A stretch of DNA of 64,000 bases from Pseudomonas mosselii (GCF_003205295.1 NZ_QJRP01000018.1:32876-96875), one strand, 5' to 3'; positions 1 to 8,028 are shown, counted from the first letter of the stretch. Made by a program: numbers and translations. The notes: generated by a model from the sequence alone, not told the origin.

Positions 1-94
1 CATAGTACGGATCGTTGGGCTTGGGCGTCGGCGCGACGCAACCGGCCAACGACACCGCCCCCCCCAGGGCGAAAACGGACAACAGACGTTTCAT
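1..94 (-). CDS. flgH: Flagellar L-ring protein FlgH, N-terminal fragment
   Basis: Only the first 31 codons are present; the gene runs off the left edge. The translation begins MKRLLSVFALGG and has a lipoprotein signal peptide with a lipobox ending LAGC, so the mature protein would start at Cys19 and be lipidated. This fits FlgH, the outer-membrane L-ring lipoprotein around the flagellar rod. It lies 79 bases downstream of flgG in the same direction, the usual flgF-flgG-flgH order. The identification rests on the leader and position, because the body of the protein is outside the window. Confidence 0.85.
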   Translation of the reverse strand, partial: MKRLLSVFALGGAVSLAGCVAPTPKPNDPYY

Positions 95-173
95 GACTCT
101 TACCTCTAGGCGAAACAGGCGCTGCAACAGCGAGCGGATGGTCAGCGGCCCGCACCCGGCGGGCCGCCAGGGC

Positions 174-959
174 TTACAGCTGCTGGGTGACGAACGACAG
201 CATCTTGTCGGCGGCGGAGATGACCTTGGAGTTCATCTCGTAGGCGCGCTGGGTGGTGATCATGTTCACCAGCTCTTCGACGGTGCTGACGTTGGACGCC
301 TCCAGCATCTGCTGCTCGGTGGTGCCGAAGCCGTTCAGGCCCGGCGTGCCAACCTGCGGCGCACCGCTGGCGGCGGTCTCGAAGAACAGGTTGCCGCCAA
401 TGGCCTGCAAACCGGCCGGGTTGATGAAGTCGGCGGTCTGGATGTTGCCGATGACCTGAGCGGCCGGGTTGCCCGCGGTGGTGATCGACACGGTGCCGTC
501 CTTGCCAACGGTGAAGGTCTGCGCGTCCGGCGGCACGACGATCGCCGGCTCCAGGGCAAAACCGTTGGCGGTGACGATCTGGCCGTCGGAGTTCAGGTGG
601 AAGGTGCCATCACGGGTGTACGACACGGTGCCGTCAGGCTGCAGGATCTGGAAGAAACCGCGACCGTTGACCGCCATGTCCAGCGGGTTCTCGGTGGTCT
701 GCAGGCTGCCGGCGGTGAAGCTTTTCTGGGTGCCGACGATGCGCACACCGGTACCGACCTGCAGGCCCGAAGGCAGCTCGCTGTCCTGGGTGGACTGCGC
801 GCCAGGCTGACGCTTGATCTGGTAGAGCAGGTCCTGGAATTCGGCGCGATCACGCTTGAAGCCGGTGGTCGACACGTTGGCCAGGTTGTTGGAGATGACC
901 GCGAGGTTGGTGTCCTGGGCGGACAGGCCGGTTTTAGCGACCCAAAGAGCCGGAAGCAT
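174..959 (-). CDS. flgG: Flagellar distal rod protein FlgG
   Basis: The 261-residue product has the usual FlgG length. The N-terminus (LWVAKTGLSAQDTNLAVISN, then NLANVSTTGFKRDR) is the flagellar rod/hook motif, and the C-terminus (NVSTVEELVNMITTQRAYEM) is the matching coiled-coil segment that packs against it. FlgG builds the distal rod that crosses the periplasm after export by the flagellar type III system. A GAGGAG ribosome site sits 8 bases before the ATG. The gene follows flgF by 48 bases and precedes flgH, so they are probably one transcript. Confidence 0.97.
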   Translation of the reverse strand: MLPALWVAKTGLSAQDTNLAVISNNLANVSTTGFKRDRAEFQDLLYQIKRQPGAQSTQDSELPSGLQVGTGVRIVGTQKSFTAGSLQTTENPLDMAVNGRGFFQILQPDGTVSYTRDGTFHLNSDGQIVTANGFALEPAIVVPPDAQTFTVGKDGTVSITTAGNPAAQVIGNIQTADFINPAGLQAIGGNLFFETAASGAPQVGTPGLNGFGTTEQQMLEASNVSTVEELVNMITTQRAYEMNSKVISAADKMLSFVTQQL

Positions 960-1007
960 TTAGTGTTCTCCTCGTGCGCCTGTTTTACGGCACCCGTTCA
1001 AATGTAA

Positions 1008-1748
1008 TTAGCCGATTTGCAAAACCCGAGCCATGGCTTCATCGCCTTCCTTGGCCGCGTTCATCATCTTGACGTGCAGTTCGAACTGGCGGGACAGCGC
1101 CAGCACCGAGGTCATTTCCTCGACGGCGTTGACGTTGCTCGACTCCAGGAAACCAGACACCACCCGCACGTTGACATCGGCGTCGGCTGGCTGGCCGCTG
1201 GTAGTGCGGATCATGCCGTCCAACCCCTTGGTGAGCCCCTTGATGTCCGGATTGACCAGCTTGATCCGGTCGACTTCGGCCATCACCCGCGGATCCTCGC
1301 CCATGGCGCGGATGCTGATGGTGCCGTCGTCGCCGACCTCGACCTTCTGCTCCGGCGGAATGGCGATGGGGCCGCCATTGCCGATCACCGGCATGCCGTT
1401 GCCGGCGCGCAGCACGCCCAGGGCGTCGATGTTAAGGCTGCCGGTGCGCACGTAGGCTTCGCTGCCGTCCGGCGCCTGCACGGCGATGAAACCCTTGCCG
1501 GCCACCGCCACATCCAGTTCGCGACCGGTCTCGACCAGGGCCCCTTCGCTGAAGTCGGTGGCCGGGCGCTCGGTCATGGCAAAGGCGCGCGCCGGAAAGC
1601 TGTCGCCAAACACCGGCATCGAACGCGCCTGCTCCAGGTCGCGCTGGAAGCCGTTGGTGGAAACGTTCGCCAGGTTGTTGGCATGGGCCTTCTGCGCCAG
1701 CGCGTTCTGGCTGGCGCCGGTCATGGCCACATAAAGCATCTTGTCCAC
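1008..1748 (-). CDS. flgF: Flagellar proximal rod protein FlgF
   Basis: The 246-residue product is a rod protein of the FlgF/FlgG family. It has the N-terminal motif NNLANVSTNGFQRDLEQ and the C-terminal NVNAVEEMTSVLALSRQFE. The start is taken as GTG at 1748, giving VDKMLYVAMTG, because AGGAG lies 6 bases upstream and FlgF proteins begin at this point. An in-frame start 25 codons earlier has no supporting ribosome site. It heads the flgF-flgG-flgH operon and has a candidate sigma-54 promoter about 50 bases upstream. Confidence 0.95.
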   Translation of the reverse strand: MDKMLYVAMTGASQNALAQKAHANNLANVSTNGFQRDLEQARSMPVFGDSFPARAFAMTERPATDFSEGALVETGRELDVAVAGKGFIAVQAPDGSEAYVRTGSLNIDALGVLRAGNGMPVIGNGGPIAIPPEQKVEVGDDGTISIRAMGEDPRVMAEVDRIKLVNPDIKGLTKGLDGMIRTTSGQPADADVNVRVVSGFLESSNVNAVEEMTSVLALSRQFELHVKMMNAAKEGDEAMARVLQIG

Positions 1749-1796
1749 AGCATCTCCTCTACGCGAACCTTGCCGCGTTATCGTTGGCAAGGGCAA

Positions 1797-1812
1797 AGCA
1801 AATATCGAACCA
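1797..1812 (-). promoter_or_regulatory. Candidate sigma-54 promoter for flgFGH
   Basis: On the minus strand this reads TGGTTCGATATTTGCT. It has GG and GC exactly 10 bases apart and a TTGCT -12 block; two bases of the consensus TGGCAC block differ. The predicted start would be near 1785, about 37 bases before the GTG of flgF. In P. aeruginosa the flgF operon is RpoN-dependent, which fits. The imperfect -24 block keeps confidence moderate. Confidence 0.5.
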
Positions 1813-1910
1813 AGCTGACGCAACCCCTTGAATACGGGGCATGCAGGGCCACACCAAGGCCACGAGCGTCAGTTTGTCGGCGAATGTTTGCCGCAGGCGG
1901 CAACACCCCG

Positions 1911-2105
1911 TCAGTTGTTCCGGCACGCGCCATTGCTGTAGGGCCCGGAATGACGCTTCCAGCCCTCGCCTGGATCGGTGGCCGAGCACATGTAGCGTCC
2001 GGTCGCCAGGCTTTGCCACTGATACCAGGGCGCCGGCGCGGCACGCAGCGAGAGCGCGACCAACAGTGCGCTCGTCACCGCCACAAGTAGCGACAGCCTC
2101 TTCAT
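1911..2105 (-). CDS. Small secreted protein, unrecognised
   Basis: This 64-residue protein is not one I recognise with certainty. Residues 1-22 form a clear Sec signal peptide (MKRLSLL, then a hydrophobic core ending LRAAPA). The mature part is about 40 residues, rich in Trp and Gly, with two cysteines (YMCSA and GACRN) that could pair in the periplasm. The ATG has a strong GGAGG ribosome site about 7 bases upstream. It sits between the flgE terminator and the flgF promoter, in the flagellar direction, so it is probably a separate transcript or read-through product. No flagellar function can be claimed. Confidence 0.65.
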   Translation of the reverse strand: MKRLSLLVAVTSALLVALSLRAAPAPWYQWQSLATGRYMCSATDPGEGWKRHSGPYSNGACRNN

Positions 2106-2130
2106 GGCATCACCCTCCGTTGTGCCAGAC

Positions 2131-2162
2131 GTGAAAAAGCCCCCGCAAGCAGGGGCTTTCTC
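2131..2162 (-). terminator. Rho-independent terminator after flgE
   Basis: On the minus strand this reads AAGCCCCTGCTTGCGGGGGC followed by TTTTT: a GC-rich stem with a short loop and a T-run, 13 bases past the flgE stop. It should end the flgBCDE transcript and separates it from the small secreted gene and flgFGH. Confidence 0.85.
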
Positions 2163-2174
2163 ACGCCACGATCA

Positions 2175-3497
2175 TCAGGTCATCTGAATGATGGTCTGCA
2201 TGATGGTGCTTTCGGTGGAAATGGTCTTGGCGTTGGCCTGGTAGTTGCTCTGCGCCTTGATCAGGTTGACCAACTCGGAGGTCAGGTCGACGTTGGAGTC
2301 TTCCAGGGAGCTGCCGGCGATACGCCCCAGGGTACCGGAGTCCGGCTCGCCGATGATCGGCACACCCGAAGCGTAGGATTCTTTCCAGGCGGTACCGCCG
2401 ACAGGCGTCAGCCCCTGCAGGTTGGCGAAGTTGGCGATCACCACCTGGCCGATCACCTTGTCCTGGCCATTGTTGAAGTTGGCGAACAGGTTGCCGCTCT
2501 GGTCGACGGTCAGGCCGGTGAGCTCACCCGTGGCGTAGCCGTCCTGATCCTTGGCGGTGGTAGCCGACTTGTTGTTGTACTGGGTGGTAGCCAGCATATC
2601 CAGGGCAACGCCGCCGGGATTGGCGGTCGCGCCATTGGCAATCCAGGTGCCTGCCGCATTTTTTTCGGCGGGAACCCAGCTGGCGAAACTGAAGGTCTTG
2701 TCGGCATTGATGGTCAAACCACCCGTAACCGTACCCGCCGTCATTGCCGCGGTATCCAGGCTGCCATCGGGCTTGAACGGCAAGGTATTTTTCAAAGGCG
2801 TGGGCGAGCCCGGAGTGGCCGGATTGCGACCATCAATGGTGGTGTACATGGACCAGGTGTTGGTACCTGGCTCCTTGACGAAGTACTGGTTCATCTGGTG
2901 TTCATTACCCTGACTGTCGTAGACCGGGGTATTGAAGGTGTAGTTGTAACTATCAACGGTAGCCGGGTCGAATGGACTCACCTTCGGCTCGACAGCACTG
3001 GAGTTCAGGTTGACGGTTTCAGAAATACGGCTGGTCGGTTTCGGCGAAAGATTGGAGGAATCGATCTTGAGATTGGTCAGCACTCCCTGGATCACCTTGC
3101 CGTTGCCATCCACCGCATAACCTTGCAGGTTGGCGCCACCAGCGTTGACGATGTAGCCTTCCTTGTCGCTGTAGAAGGCGCCGGCACGGGTATAGATTCG
3201 CGAGCCGTTGTCGTTGAGGGCAAAGAAGCCGTTGCCGTCGATGGCCATGTCCAACGCCTGGCCAGTGCCATTGATGTTACCCGGGTTGAACATCTGCGAG
3301 ACCGCCATGGTCTTCACACCGCTGCCCACCTGGGTCTTGCCGCCGGCGGTGCCGCGAATGGACTGCGAGTACTGGTCGCCGAACTCGGCACGCGAGGCCT
3401 TGAAACCGTGGGTGGCGACGTTGGCAATGTTGTTGCCGGTGACGTTCAGAGCCTTGTTCGCCGCAGAGAGACCGCTAAGGCCGATATTGAAAGACAT
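2175..3497 (-). CDS. flgE: Flagellar hook protein FlgE
   Basis: The 440-residue product is the hook subunit that polymerises outside the cell beyond the rod. The N-terminus (MSFNIGLSGLSAANKALNVT, then NNIANVATHGFKASRAEFGD) and the C-terminus (NVDLTSELVNLIKAQSNYQA) are the conserved helical ends. The middle, about residues 150-330, is Thr/Ser/Asn-rich and variable, as expected for surface-exposed hook domains. The gene is 30 bases after flgD and is followed by a strong terminator, so it ends the flgBCDE transcript. Confidence 0.97.
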   Translation of the reverse strand: MSFNIGLSGLSAANKALNVTGNNIANVATHGFKASRAEFGDQYSQSIRGTAGGKTQVGSGVKTMAVSQMFNPGNINGTGQALDMAIDGNGFFALNDNGSRIYTRAGAFYSDKEGYIVNAGGANLQGYAVDGNGKVIQGVLTNLKIDSSNLSPKPTSRISETVNLNSSAVEPKVSPFDPATVDSYNYTFNTPVYDSQGNEHQMNQYFVKEPGTNTWSMYTTIDGRNPATPGSPTPLKNTLPFKPDGSLDTAAMTAGTVTGGLTINADKTFSFASWVPAEKNAAGTWIANGATANPGGVALDMLATTQYNNKSATTAKDQDGYATGELTGLTVDQSGNLFANFNNGQDKVIGQVVIANFANLQGLTPVGGTAWKESYASGVPIIGEPDSGTLGRIAGSSLEDSNVDLTSELVNLIKAQSNYQANAKTISTESTIMQTIIQMT

Positions 3498-3527
3498 TTA
3501 CTCGCTCCTTGTGCCGATGCTGCGGCG

Positions 3528-4226
3528 TTAGATTCCGATGGTGGTTACTTTGGAGATGCCGACTTTGCCGATACCGGCCAGGTCGAGCATCATCTCGCTG
3601 CCGTTCTGGAAGCTGACACTGTTGACCTTGGCCGGCAGCAGCGTGGCCAGCGTCTTGGATTTGCCGTCGACCGTGCCCTCGGCACTGAAGGTGTAGGTGC
3701 CCGGATCGACCTTCTCGCCCTTCTCGTTGGTGCCATCCCAGATAAAGTCGGCGGTACCGGCCTTCTGCGCGCCCAGGTCGATGGTCTTGACCACATTGCC
3801 ATCCTTGTCCTTGATGGTGACCTTGCCCTCGGTGATGTTCGACGGCACCACAACCTGGCCGTTGAAGCTCTTGGTGGTGTCGACCACCGACTTGTCTGTC
3901 GACACGATCACCGAGCGACCAACCAGCGAGGTGGCCTGCAAGGCCTGGGACGAACCGACGCCGGTGAGGATGCCGTCGACCGACTCCTTCAGCGACTGGA
4001 TGCCCTCGAGGCTGCTGAACTGGGCCAGCTGCGCGACGAACTCGCCATTGTCCTGGGGATCGAGCGGGTTCTGGTTCTTCATCTGCGTCACCAGCAATTG
4101 CAGGAACGCATCCTTGCCCAGCGCACTGCCGGCCTGGCCGGTGCTGCCGCTGTTCTTGTTGGCAGGCTTCTGCAGCGATTCCAGATAACCGCTGCCGACC
4201 TTGGTATCGGTATTGGTGGTAGTCAT
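3528..4226 (-). CDS. flgD: Flagellar hook-capping protein FlgD
   Basis: The 232-residue product carries the hook-cap signature near residues 38-85 (GKDAFLQLLVTQMKNQNPLD, then NGEFVAQLAQFSSLEGIQ). FlgD caps the growing hook and assists FlgE assembly, then is replaced. The C-terminal half is beta-rich (FlgD Ig-like and Tudor-like domains in known structures), with the GTADFIWDGTNEKGE segment typical of this part. It lies 13 bases after flgC. Confidence 0.96.
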   Translation of the reverse strand: MTTTNTDTKVGSGYLESLQKPANKNSGSTGQAGSALGKDAFLQLLVTQMKNQNPLDPQDNGEFVAQLAQFSSLEGIQSLKESVDGILTGVGSSQALQATSLVGRSVIVSTDKSVVDTTKSFNGQVVVPSNITEGKVTIKDKDGNVVKTIDLGAQKAGTADFIWDGTNEKGEKVDPGTYTFSAEGTVDGKSKTLATLLPAKVNSVSFQNGSEMMLDLAGIGKVGISKVTTIGI

Positions 4227-4239
4227 TCAGGCCCCCTGC

Positions 4240-4683
4240 TTACTGACCCAGGGTCAGCACTTTCTGCATCATGTTCTTGGCGGTGTTCATCAGCTCGGCG
4301 TTGGTCTGGAACGCGCGGCTGGCGGAGATCATGTCGGCCATCTCCTCGACCACGTTGACGTTCGGGTAGTAGACGTAGCCGTCCTTGTTCGCCGCCGGAT
4401 GGTTCGGCTCGTAGCGCGCTTCGAGGTTGCTCTGGTCCTCGATGATGCCCTTGACCTGGACGCCCTGCCCCGCCTCGCCCTGATCCTCGAATAGCGACTG
4501 GCCCGCACCGCCCTGGGCCTGCTGGAAGGTGGTGGCGAAAACCGGGTGGCGGGCGCGGTAGGTCTGGTCGATGCTCGAGGATACCGTCTCGGCGTTGGCG
4601 ATGTTCGAAGCGACGGTGTTCAGGCGCGTGTTCTGCGCGCTCATGCCGCTACCGGCGATGTTGAAGACACTGGCAAGGGACAT
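4240..4683 (-). CDS. flgC: Flagellar proximal rod protein FlgC
   Basis: The 147-residue product begins MSLASVFNIAGSGMSAQNTR and has the rod motif ASNIANAETVSSS and the C-terminal coil NVVEEMADMISASRAFQTN. The start is the ATG at 4683, with GGAG 7 bases upstream. An in-frame GTG two codons earlier overlaps the flgB stop and has no room for a ribosome site. It begins 2 bases after flgB, which indicates tight co-expression. Confidence 0.95.
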   Translation of the reverse strand: MSLASVFNIAGSGMSAQNTRLNTVASNIANAETVSSSIDQTYRARHPVFATTFQQAQGGAGQSLFEDQGEAGQGVQVKGIIEDQSNLEARYEPNHPAANKDGYVYYPNVNVVEEMADMISASRAFQTNAELMNTAKNMMQKVLTLGQ

Positions 4684-4685
4684 GG

Positions 4686-5093
4686 TCACTCTCCACGCAG
4701 GGCCGATACCAGCCCTTTGAATTTGCTGTTGAGCAGGGTGAAGCTGGCCTGGAAGCCAACGGCGTTTTCGGTGTAGTTCGATTGCTCGATCTGCGCGTCC
4801 ACGGTGTTCTGGTCGATCGACGGCTGCATCGGCGTGCGGTACTGCAACGTGTCGTCCATCATCGCCAGGCCTTCGGCCTCGATGTGGCGATTGTTGGTAC
4901 GGTCCAGCGCGATGCGGCCGCTCTGCTGCTTGTCGGCCTCGGCGGCGAGCACCGACGAGAAGTCCATGTCGCGCGCCTTGTAGTTGGGCGTGTCGGCGTT
5001 GGCGATGTTGTTGGCCAGCACCTCGGCACGCTGGGCGCGAAAGCCCAACGCCTTTTCGTGGATGCCGAGCGCCTTGTCGAAGCTGATGCTCAT
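4686..5093 (-). CDS. flgB: Flagellar proximal rod protein FlgB
   Basis: The 135-residue product starts MSISFDKALGIHEKALGFRA and carries the rod motif LANNIANADTPNYKARDMDF. The C-terminal NTVDAQIEQSNYTENAVGFQ segment is typical of FlgB. Translation is placed at 5093 because FlgB proteins begin at this residue. Upstream in-frame codons reach only into the leader, which contains the sigma-54 promoter. FlgB is the first rod subunit above the MS ring and here opens the flgBCDE operon. Confidence 0.95.
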   Translation of the reverse strand: MSISFDKALGIHEKALGFRAQRAEVLANNIANADTPNYKARDMDFSSVLAAEADKQQSGRIALDRTNNRHIEAEGLAMMDDTLQYRTPMQPSIDQNTVDAQIEQSNYTENAVGFQASFTLLNSKFKGLVSALRGE

Positions 5094-5142
5094 ATCGGGG
5101 AAACCTTCGGAGGTTGACCAGAGTTTCGTTGGCTTAGGCTTT

Positions 5143-5158
5143 AGCAAGGGCTGTGCCA
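5143..5158 (-). promoter_or_regulatory. Sigma-54 promoter for flgBCDE
   Basis: The minus strand reads TGGCACAGCCCTTGCT, a full match to the -24/-12 consensus TGGCAC-N5-TTGC with the correct GG-N10-GC spacing. The predicted start near 5131 gives a leader of about 38 bases to the flgB ATG. In P. aeruginosa flgBCDE is an RpoN class III operon driven by FleR. No activator site was identified with confidence in the 313-base flgB-cheR gap, which otherwise holds the cheR terminator. Confidence 0.88.
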
Positions 5159-5365
5159 ACCATCAAAACCCTCGTAAATAGGGGGCCAGCCGATCAAATG
5201 GTTGATGAAGCTGCCAGAAAAGCGGCAAGACGCTTCCGCTTCGAGCGCATCAAGCGGCAATTGCCAGGCGGCAAAAGCGGCAAAACAAAAAATTGACGTC
5301 AAGGACGATACCCGCACCGACCGGCAACCACAGGCCTAGGGATCACGCCCTGGCAGGAACAAAAA

Positions 5366-5396
5366 AAAGGCCGGTGTCGCAGGACACCGGCCTTTT
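5366..5396 (-). terminator. Bidirectional rho-independent terminator after cheR
   Basis: A 14-bp inverted repeat (AAAAGGCCGGTGTC, loop GCAG, GACACCGGCCTTTT) is flanked by A- and T-runs, so it can end transcription in either direction. It is 10 bases past the cheR stop and insulates flgBCDE from cheVR. Confidence 0.93.
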
Positions 5397-5406
5397 TCGC
5401 TTGGCC

Positions 5407-6234
5407 TTACTTGGCCTGGTAGATGATCCCCGGACTGCACTGGACCATCTGATAGTGGTCCGGCAACCCGTTGAGCGCCTCGGACGCGCCGAGGAACAGG
5501 TAGCCACCAGGCTTGAGGGTGCCGTGAATGCGCATGAGGATGTCCTTCTTGACCTGGGCCGAGAAGTAGATCAGCACGTTGCGGCAGAACACAATGTCGA
5601 ACTTGCCCAGCGGCGCGTAGCTGTCAAGCAGGTTGTACGAGCGGAACTCGACACGGCTGCGGATCGGCGACTTGATCGCCCAGCGCCCCGGCCCCTTGGG
5701 GTCGAAGTAGCGCTGCAGGCGCTCCTGTGACAGGCCACGGGCAATGGCCAGGCTGTCGTACTCGCCAGTCTTGCAGTTGTTGAGCATGGCGCCGGACAGG
5801 TCGGTGGCGACGATCTGCGCGCCCATCTTCAACTGGCCGAGGTTGGTGCGCTCGAACTCGTCGATCGACATCGAGATCGAGTACGGCTCCTGCCCCGACG
5901 AACAGGCCGCCGACCAGATGCGCAGGCGCTGCCCCGGGTTGTTCTTGATGAACTCCGGAATCACCTTGCTCTTGAGCACCTCGAACGGGTAGGTGTCACG
6001 AAACCACAGCGTCTCGTTGGTGGTCATGGCATCGACCACCTGCTCGCGCAGGCCACTGCGTGGCTGGGTCTGGATGCGCTGCACCAGTTCGCCCAACGAC
6101 TTGATGCCCTGTTGCTCCATCAGCTTGTTGAGACGGCTGGAGACCAGGTACTGCTTATTCTCGCCCAGCAGGATGCCACAGGCTTTCTCCAGGAAGACCC
6201 GGAACTGTTCGAAATCCAAATTACCCGTAGACAA
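5407..6234 (-). CDS. cheR: Chemotaxis methyltransferase CheR
   Basis: The 275-residue product is the S-adenosylmethionine-dependent enzyme that methylates glutamates on chemoreceptors during adaptation. Residues 1-75 are the helical CheR N-domain. The motif TTNETLWFRDTYPFEVL is the conserved RDxxxF region, and RIWSAACSSGQEPYSISM is the SAM-binding glycine loop. FDIVFCRNVLIYF and the C-terminal LGASEALNG are also CheR hallmarks. It is 51 bases after cheV, and the pair matches the cheVR operon of other Pseudomonas. Confidence 0.96.
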   Translation of the reverse strand: MSTGNLDFEQFRVFLEKACGILLGENKQYLVSSRLNKLMEQQGIKSLGELVQRIQTQPRSGLREQVVDAMTTNETLWFRDTYPFEVLKSKVIPEFIKNNPGQRLRIWSAACSSGQEPYSISMSIDEFERTNLGQLKMGAQIVATDLSGAMLNNCKTGEYDSLAIARGLSQERLQRYFDPKGPGRWAIKSPIRSRVEFRSYNLLDSYAPLGKFDIVFCRNVLIYFSAQVKKDILMRIHGTLKPGGYLFLGASEALNGLPDHYQMVQCSPGIIYQAK

Positions 6235-6285
6235 TGCTGCCGCCTCTTCTTAAATCGCTAGCGCCGGGGACGGGCCCCGGCCGTT

Positions 6286-7215
6286 TCAATGACTCGCCTT
6301 GATCCGATCGACCACGCGCTGGGCGAGATCATCCGGCCTGAACTTGGCCAGGAAGTCATCGGCACCGACCTTCTTGACCATCGCCTGGTTGAATACCCCG
6401 GACAACGAAGTATGCAGGCAGATGTGCAGCTTTTGCATGCGTGGATCGCTGCGGATCTCCGCCGTGAGGGTATAGCCGTCCATTTCCGGCATTTCAATAT
6501 CCGAGATCATCATGAGGAACTCCTCCTCCGGACGCTTGCCCTCGTCCACCAGCTTGCGCAGGTAATCCAGGGCCTGGCGGCCGTCGTTGAGCGCAACCAC
6601 CTCGACCCCCACGGTCTGCAGGCAACGGCTGACCTGCTTGCGCGCCACCGATGAATCATCGACCGTCAGCACCCGCAGCATCACCGCCTTGTCCTGCACC
6701 TCGGCATCGATCACCCCATCGGACACCGACTCGGACGACGGCGCCACCTCGGCCAGCACCTTCTCCACATCGATGATCTCGACCATGCGATTGTCGACCC
6801 GGGTCACGGCGGTCAGGTAGTGATCGCGGCCGGTGCCCTTGGGTGGCGGGTGGATCTCTTCCCAGTTCATGTTGACGATGCGCTCGACCGAATGCACCAG
6901 GAAACCCTGGGTCTTGGTGTTGTACTCGGTAATGATCACGAAGCTGTTGCGCGTTTCTTCCTTCAGCTGCGGAAGGCCAGTGGCCATCGACAGGTCCAGG
7001 ATCGGGATGGTCGCCCCCCGAATGTTGGCCACGCCGCGCACCACCGGATGTGATCTGGGCAGCAGCGTCAGGTCCGGGCACTGCAGCACCTCCCGTACCT
7101 TGAACACATTGATGCCGTAGAGCTGATCGCCATTGAGGCGAAACAACAGCAGCTCCAGGCGATTCTGCCCCACCAGTTGCGTGCGCTGGTTGACCGAATC
7201 CATCACTCCAGCCAT
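6286..7215 (-). CDS. cheV: Chemotaxis coupling/response-regulator protein CheV
   Basis: The 309-residue product has an N-terminal CheW-like coupling domain (residues ~15-165, with LFRLNGDQLYGINVFKVREV) and a C-terminal receiver domain (~185-305). Receiver acid residues lie in LTVDDSSVA, the phospho-acceptor is Asp239 in ISDIEMPEMDG, and the late Lys is in DDFLAKF. CheV couples receptors to CheA in a phosphorylation-tunable way. The start at 7215 has AAGGAG 6 bases upstream; an ATG five codons earlier is less well placed. Confidence 0.95.
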   Translation of the reverse strand: MAGVMDSVNQRTQLVGQNRLELLLFRLNGDQLYGINVFKVREVLQCPDLTLLPRSHPVVRGVANIRGATIPILDLSMATGLPQLKEETRNSFVIITEYNTKTQGFLVHSVERIVNMNWEEIHPPPKGTGRDHYLTAVTRVDNRMVEIIDVEKVLAEVAPSSESVSDGVIDAEVQDKAVMLRVLTVDDSSVARKQVSRCLQTVGVEVVALNDGRQALDYLRKLVDEGKRPEEEFLMMISDIEMPEMDGYTLTAEIRSDPRMQKLHICLHTSLSGVFNQAMVKKVGADDFLAKFRPDDLAQRVVDRIKASH

Positions 7216-7246
7216 GCCAGACTCCTTCAACGATTGCCTATGTACC

Positions 7247-7273
7247 GAATCGGCACGGGCTTTGCTTTTTTGA
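7247..7273 (-). promoter_or_regulatory. Candidate sigma-28 (FliA) promoter for cheVR
   Basis: The minus strand has TCAA, 15 bases, then GCCGATTC, close to the FliA consensus TAAA-N15-GCCGATAA. The predicted start near 7240 leaves about 25 bases to the cheV ATG, including its AAGGAG. In P. aeruginosa cheVR is a FliA-dependent class. It overlaps the sigma-54 element of flgA on the opposite strand. Confidence 0.6.
7251..7266 (+). promoter_or_regulatory. Candidate sigma-54 promoter for flgA
   Basis: The plus strand reads CGGCACGGGCTTTGCT, matching TGGCAC-N5-TTGC except the first base, with GG and GC 10 bases apart. The transcript would begin around 7276, only about 3 bases before the best flgA ATG. 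P. aeruginosa flgA is an RpoN/FleQ-class gene, which supports it. The very short leader is the reason for caution. Confidence 0.6.
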
Positions 7274-7278
7274 ACGCC

Positions 7279-8028
7279 ATGTACACGAAAACGACAAATT
7301 TCCGACGACTGACGCGCCTGTTGACCGGCTCACTGGCCGCCCTGTGCCTGCTGGCACCCGGCATTCGTACGCTGGCGGACTCTTTTACCTTGCCTGAACA
7401 GCTTATCGGTGTCACTCAGGGGTTTCTTGAGTTCACCGTAGAGGATTATCTGGCGACGACCCAAACCCCGGGCCGCTACGAAATCCAGGTCAACACCCTG
7501 GACCCGCGCCTGCGCATGCCCCAGTGCAGCCAGCAGCTGGATGCCTCGCTGGAAAGTTCGACGCCGCTCGGGCGGGTCACGGTACGGGTACGCTGCGACA
7601 GTGCCGCGCCCTGGACGGTGTTCGTCCCGGCACAGGTCCGCCTGCTGCGCGACGTGGTGGTCATGACGCGCCCCCTCAAGCGCGAAAGCGTGGTGACTGA
7701 GGGCGATGTGGCCATGCGTGAACGCGATGTCGGCAACCTCGGTCCAGGCTACCTGACCCAGCTCGACCAGGCTGTGGGCATGAAGCTGCTGCGCCCCACC
7801 GTGCTCGACCAGGTACTGACGCAACAGCACCTGGAACAAGCCGAGGTCATACGCAAGGGCGACCATGTGGTGATCATCGCCCGCAGTGGCAGCCTGAGCG
7901 TGCGCATGCCGGGCGAGGCATTGGACAAGGGTGGCCTGCAGACGCAGATCCGCGTGCGCAACCTGAACTCCAAGCGCGTGGTCAAGGCGCGGGTCACAGG
8001 CCCGGGCCAGGTCGAGGTGGCCATGTAG
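7279..8028 (+). CDS. flgA: P-ring assembly chaperone FlgA
   Basis: The 249-residue product has a basic N-terminus and a signal peptide (FRRLTRLLTGSLAALCLLAP, cleavage near residue 33). A beta-rich SAF-like domain follows (VVMTRPLKRESVVTEGDVAM) and then the C-terminal FlgA module (IARSGSLSVRMPGEALDKGG, ending VKARVTGPGQVEVAM). FlgA acts in the periplasm to help FlgI form the P ring. The ATG at 7279 is chosen because the signal peptide starts there; an earlier in-frame ATG at 7240 lies upstream of the promoter. No strong ribosome site is visible for either. Confidence 0.9.
   Translation: MYTKTTNFRRLTRLLTGSLAALCLLAPGIRTLADSFTLPEQLIGVTQGFLEFTVEDYLATTQTPGRYEIQVNTLDPRLRMPQCSQQLDASLESSTPLGRVTVRVRCDSAAPWTVFVPAQVRLLRDVVVMTRPLKRESVVTEGDVAMRERDVGNLGPGYLTQLDQAVGMKLLRPTVLDQVLTQQHLEQAEVIRKGDHVVIIARSGSLSVRMPGEALDKGGLQTQIRVRNLNSKRVVKARVTGPGQVEVAM

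Noticed and set aside
1749..1823. Longer FlgF with 25 extra N-terminal residues
   Set aside because: The extension does not resemble FlgF, and the GTG at 1748 has a correctly spaced AGGAG and the conserved VDKMLYVAMTG start.
5293..5302. Palindrome TTGACGTCAA as a FleQ site for flgB
   Set aside because: The half-site spacing differs from the FleQ consensus as I know it (GTCA-N-TAAAT-TGAC), and flgBCDE is expected to be FleR-driven.
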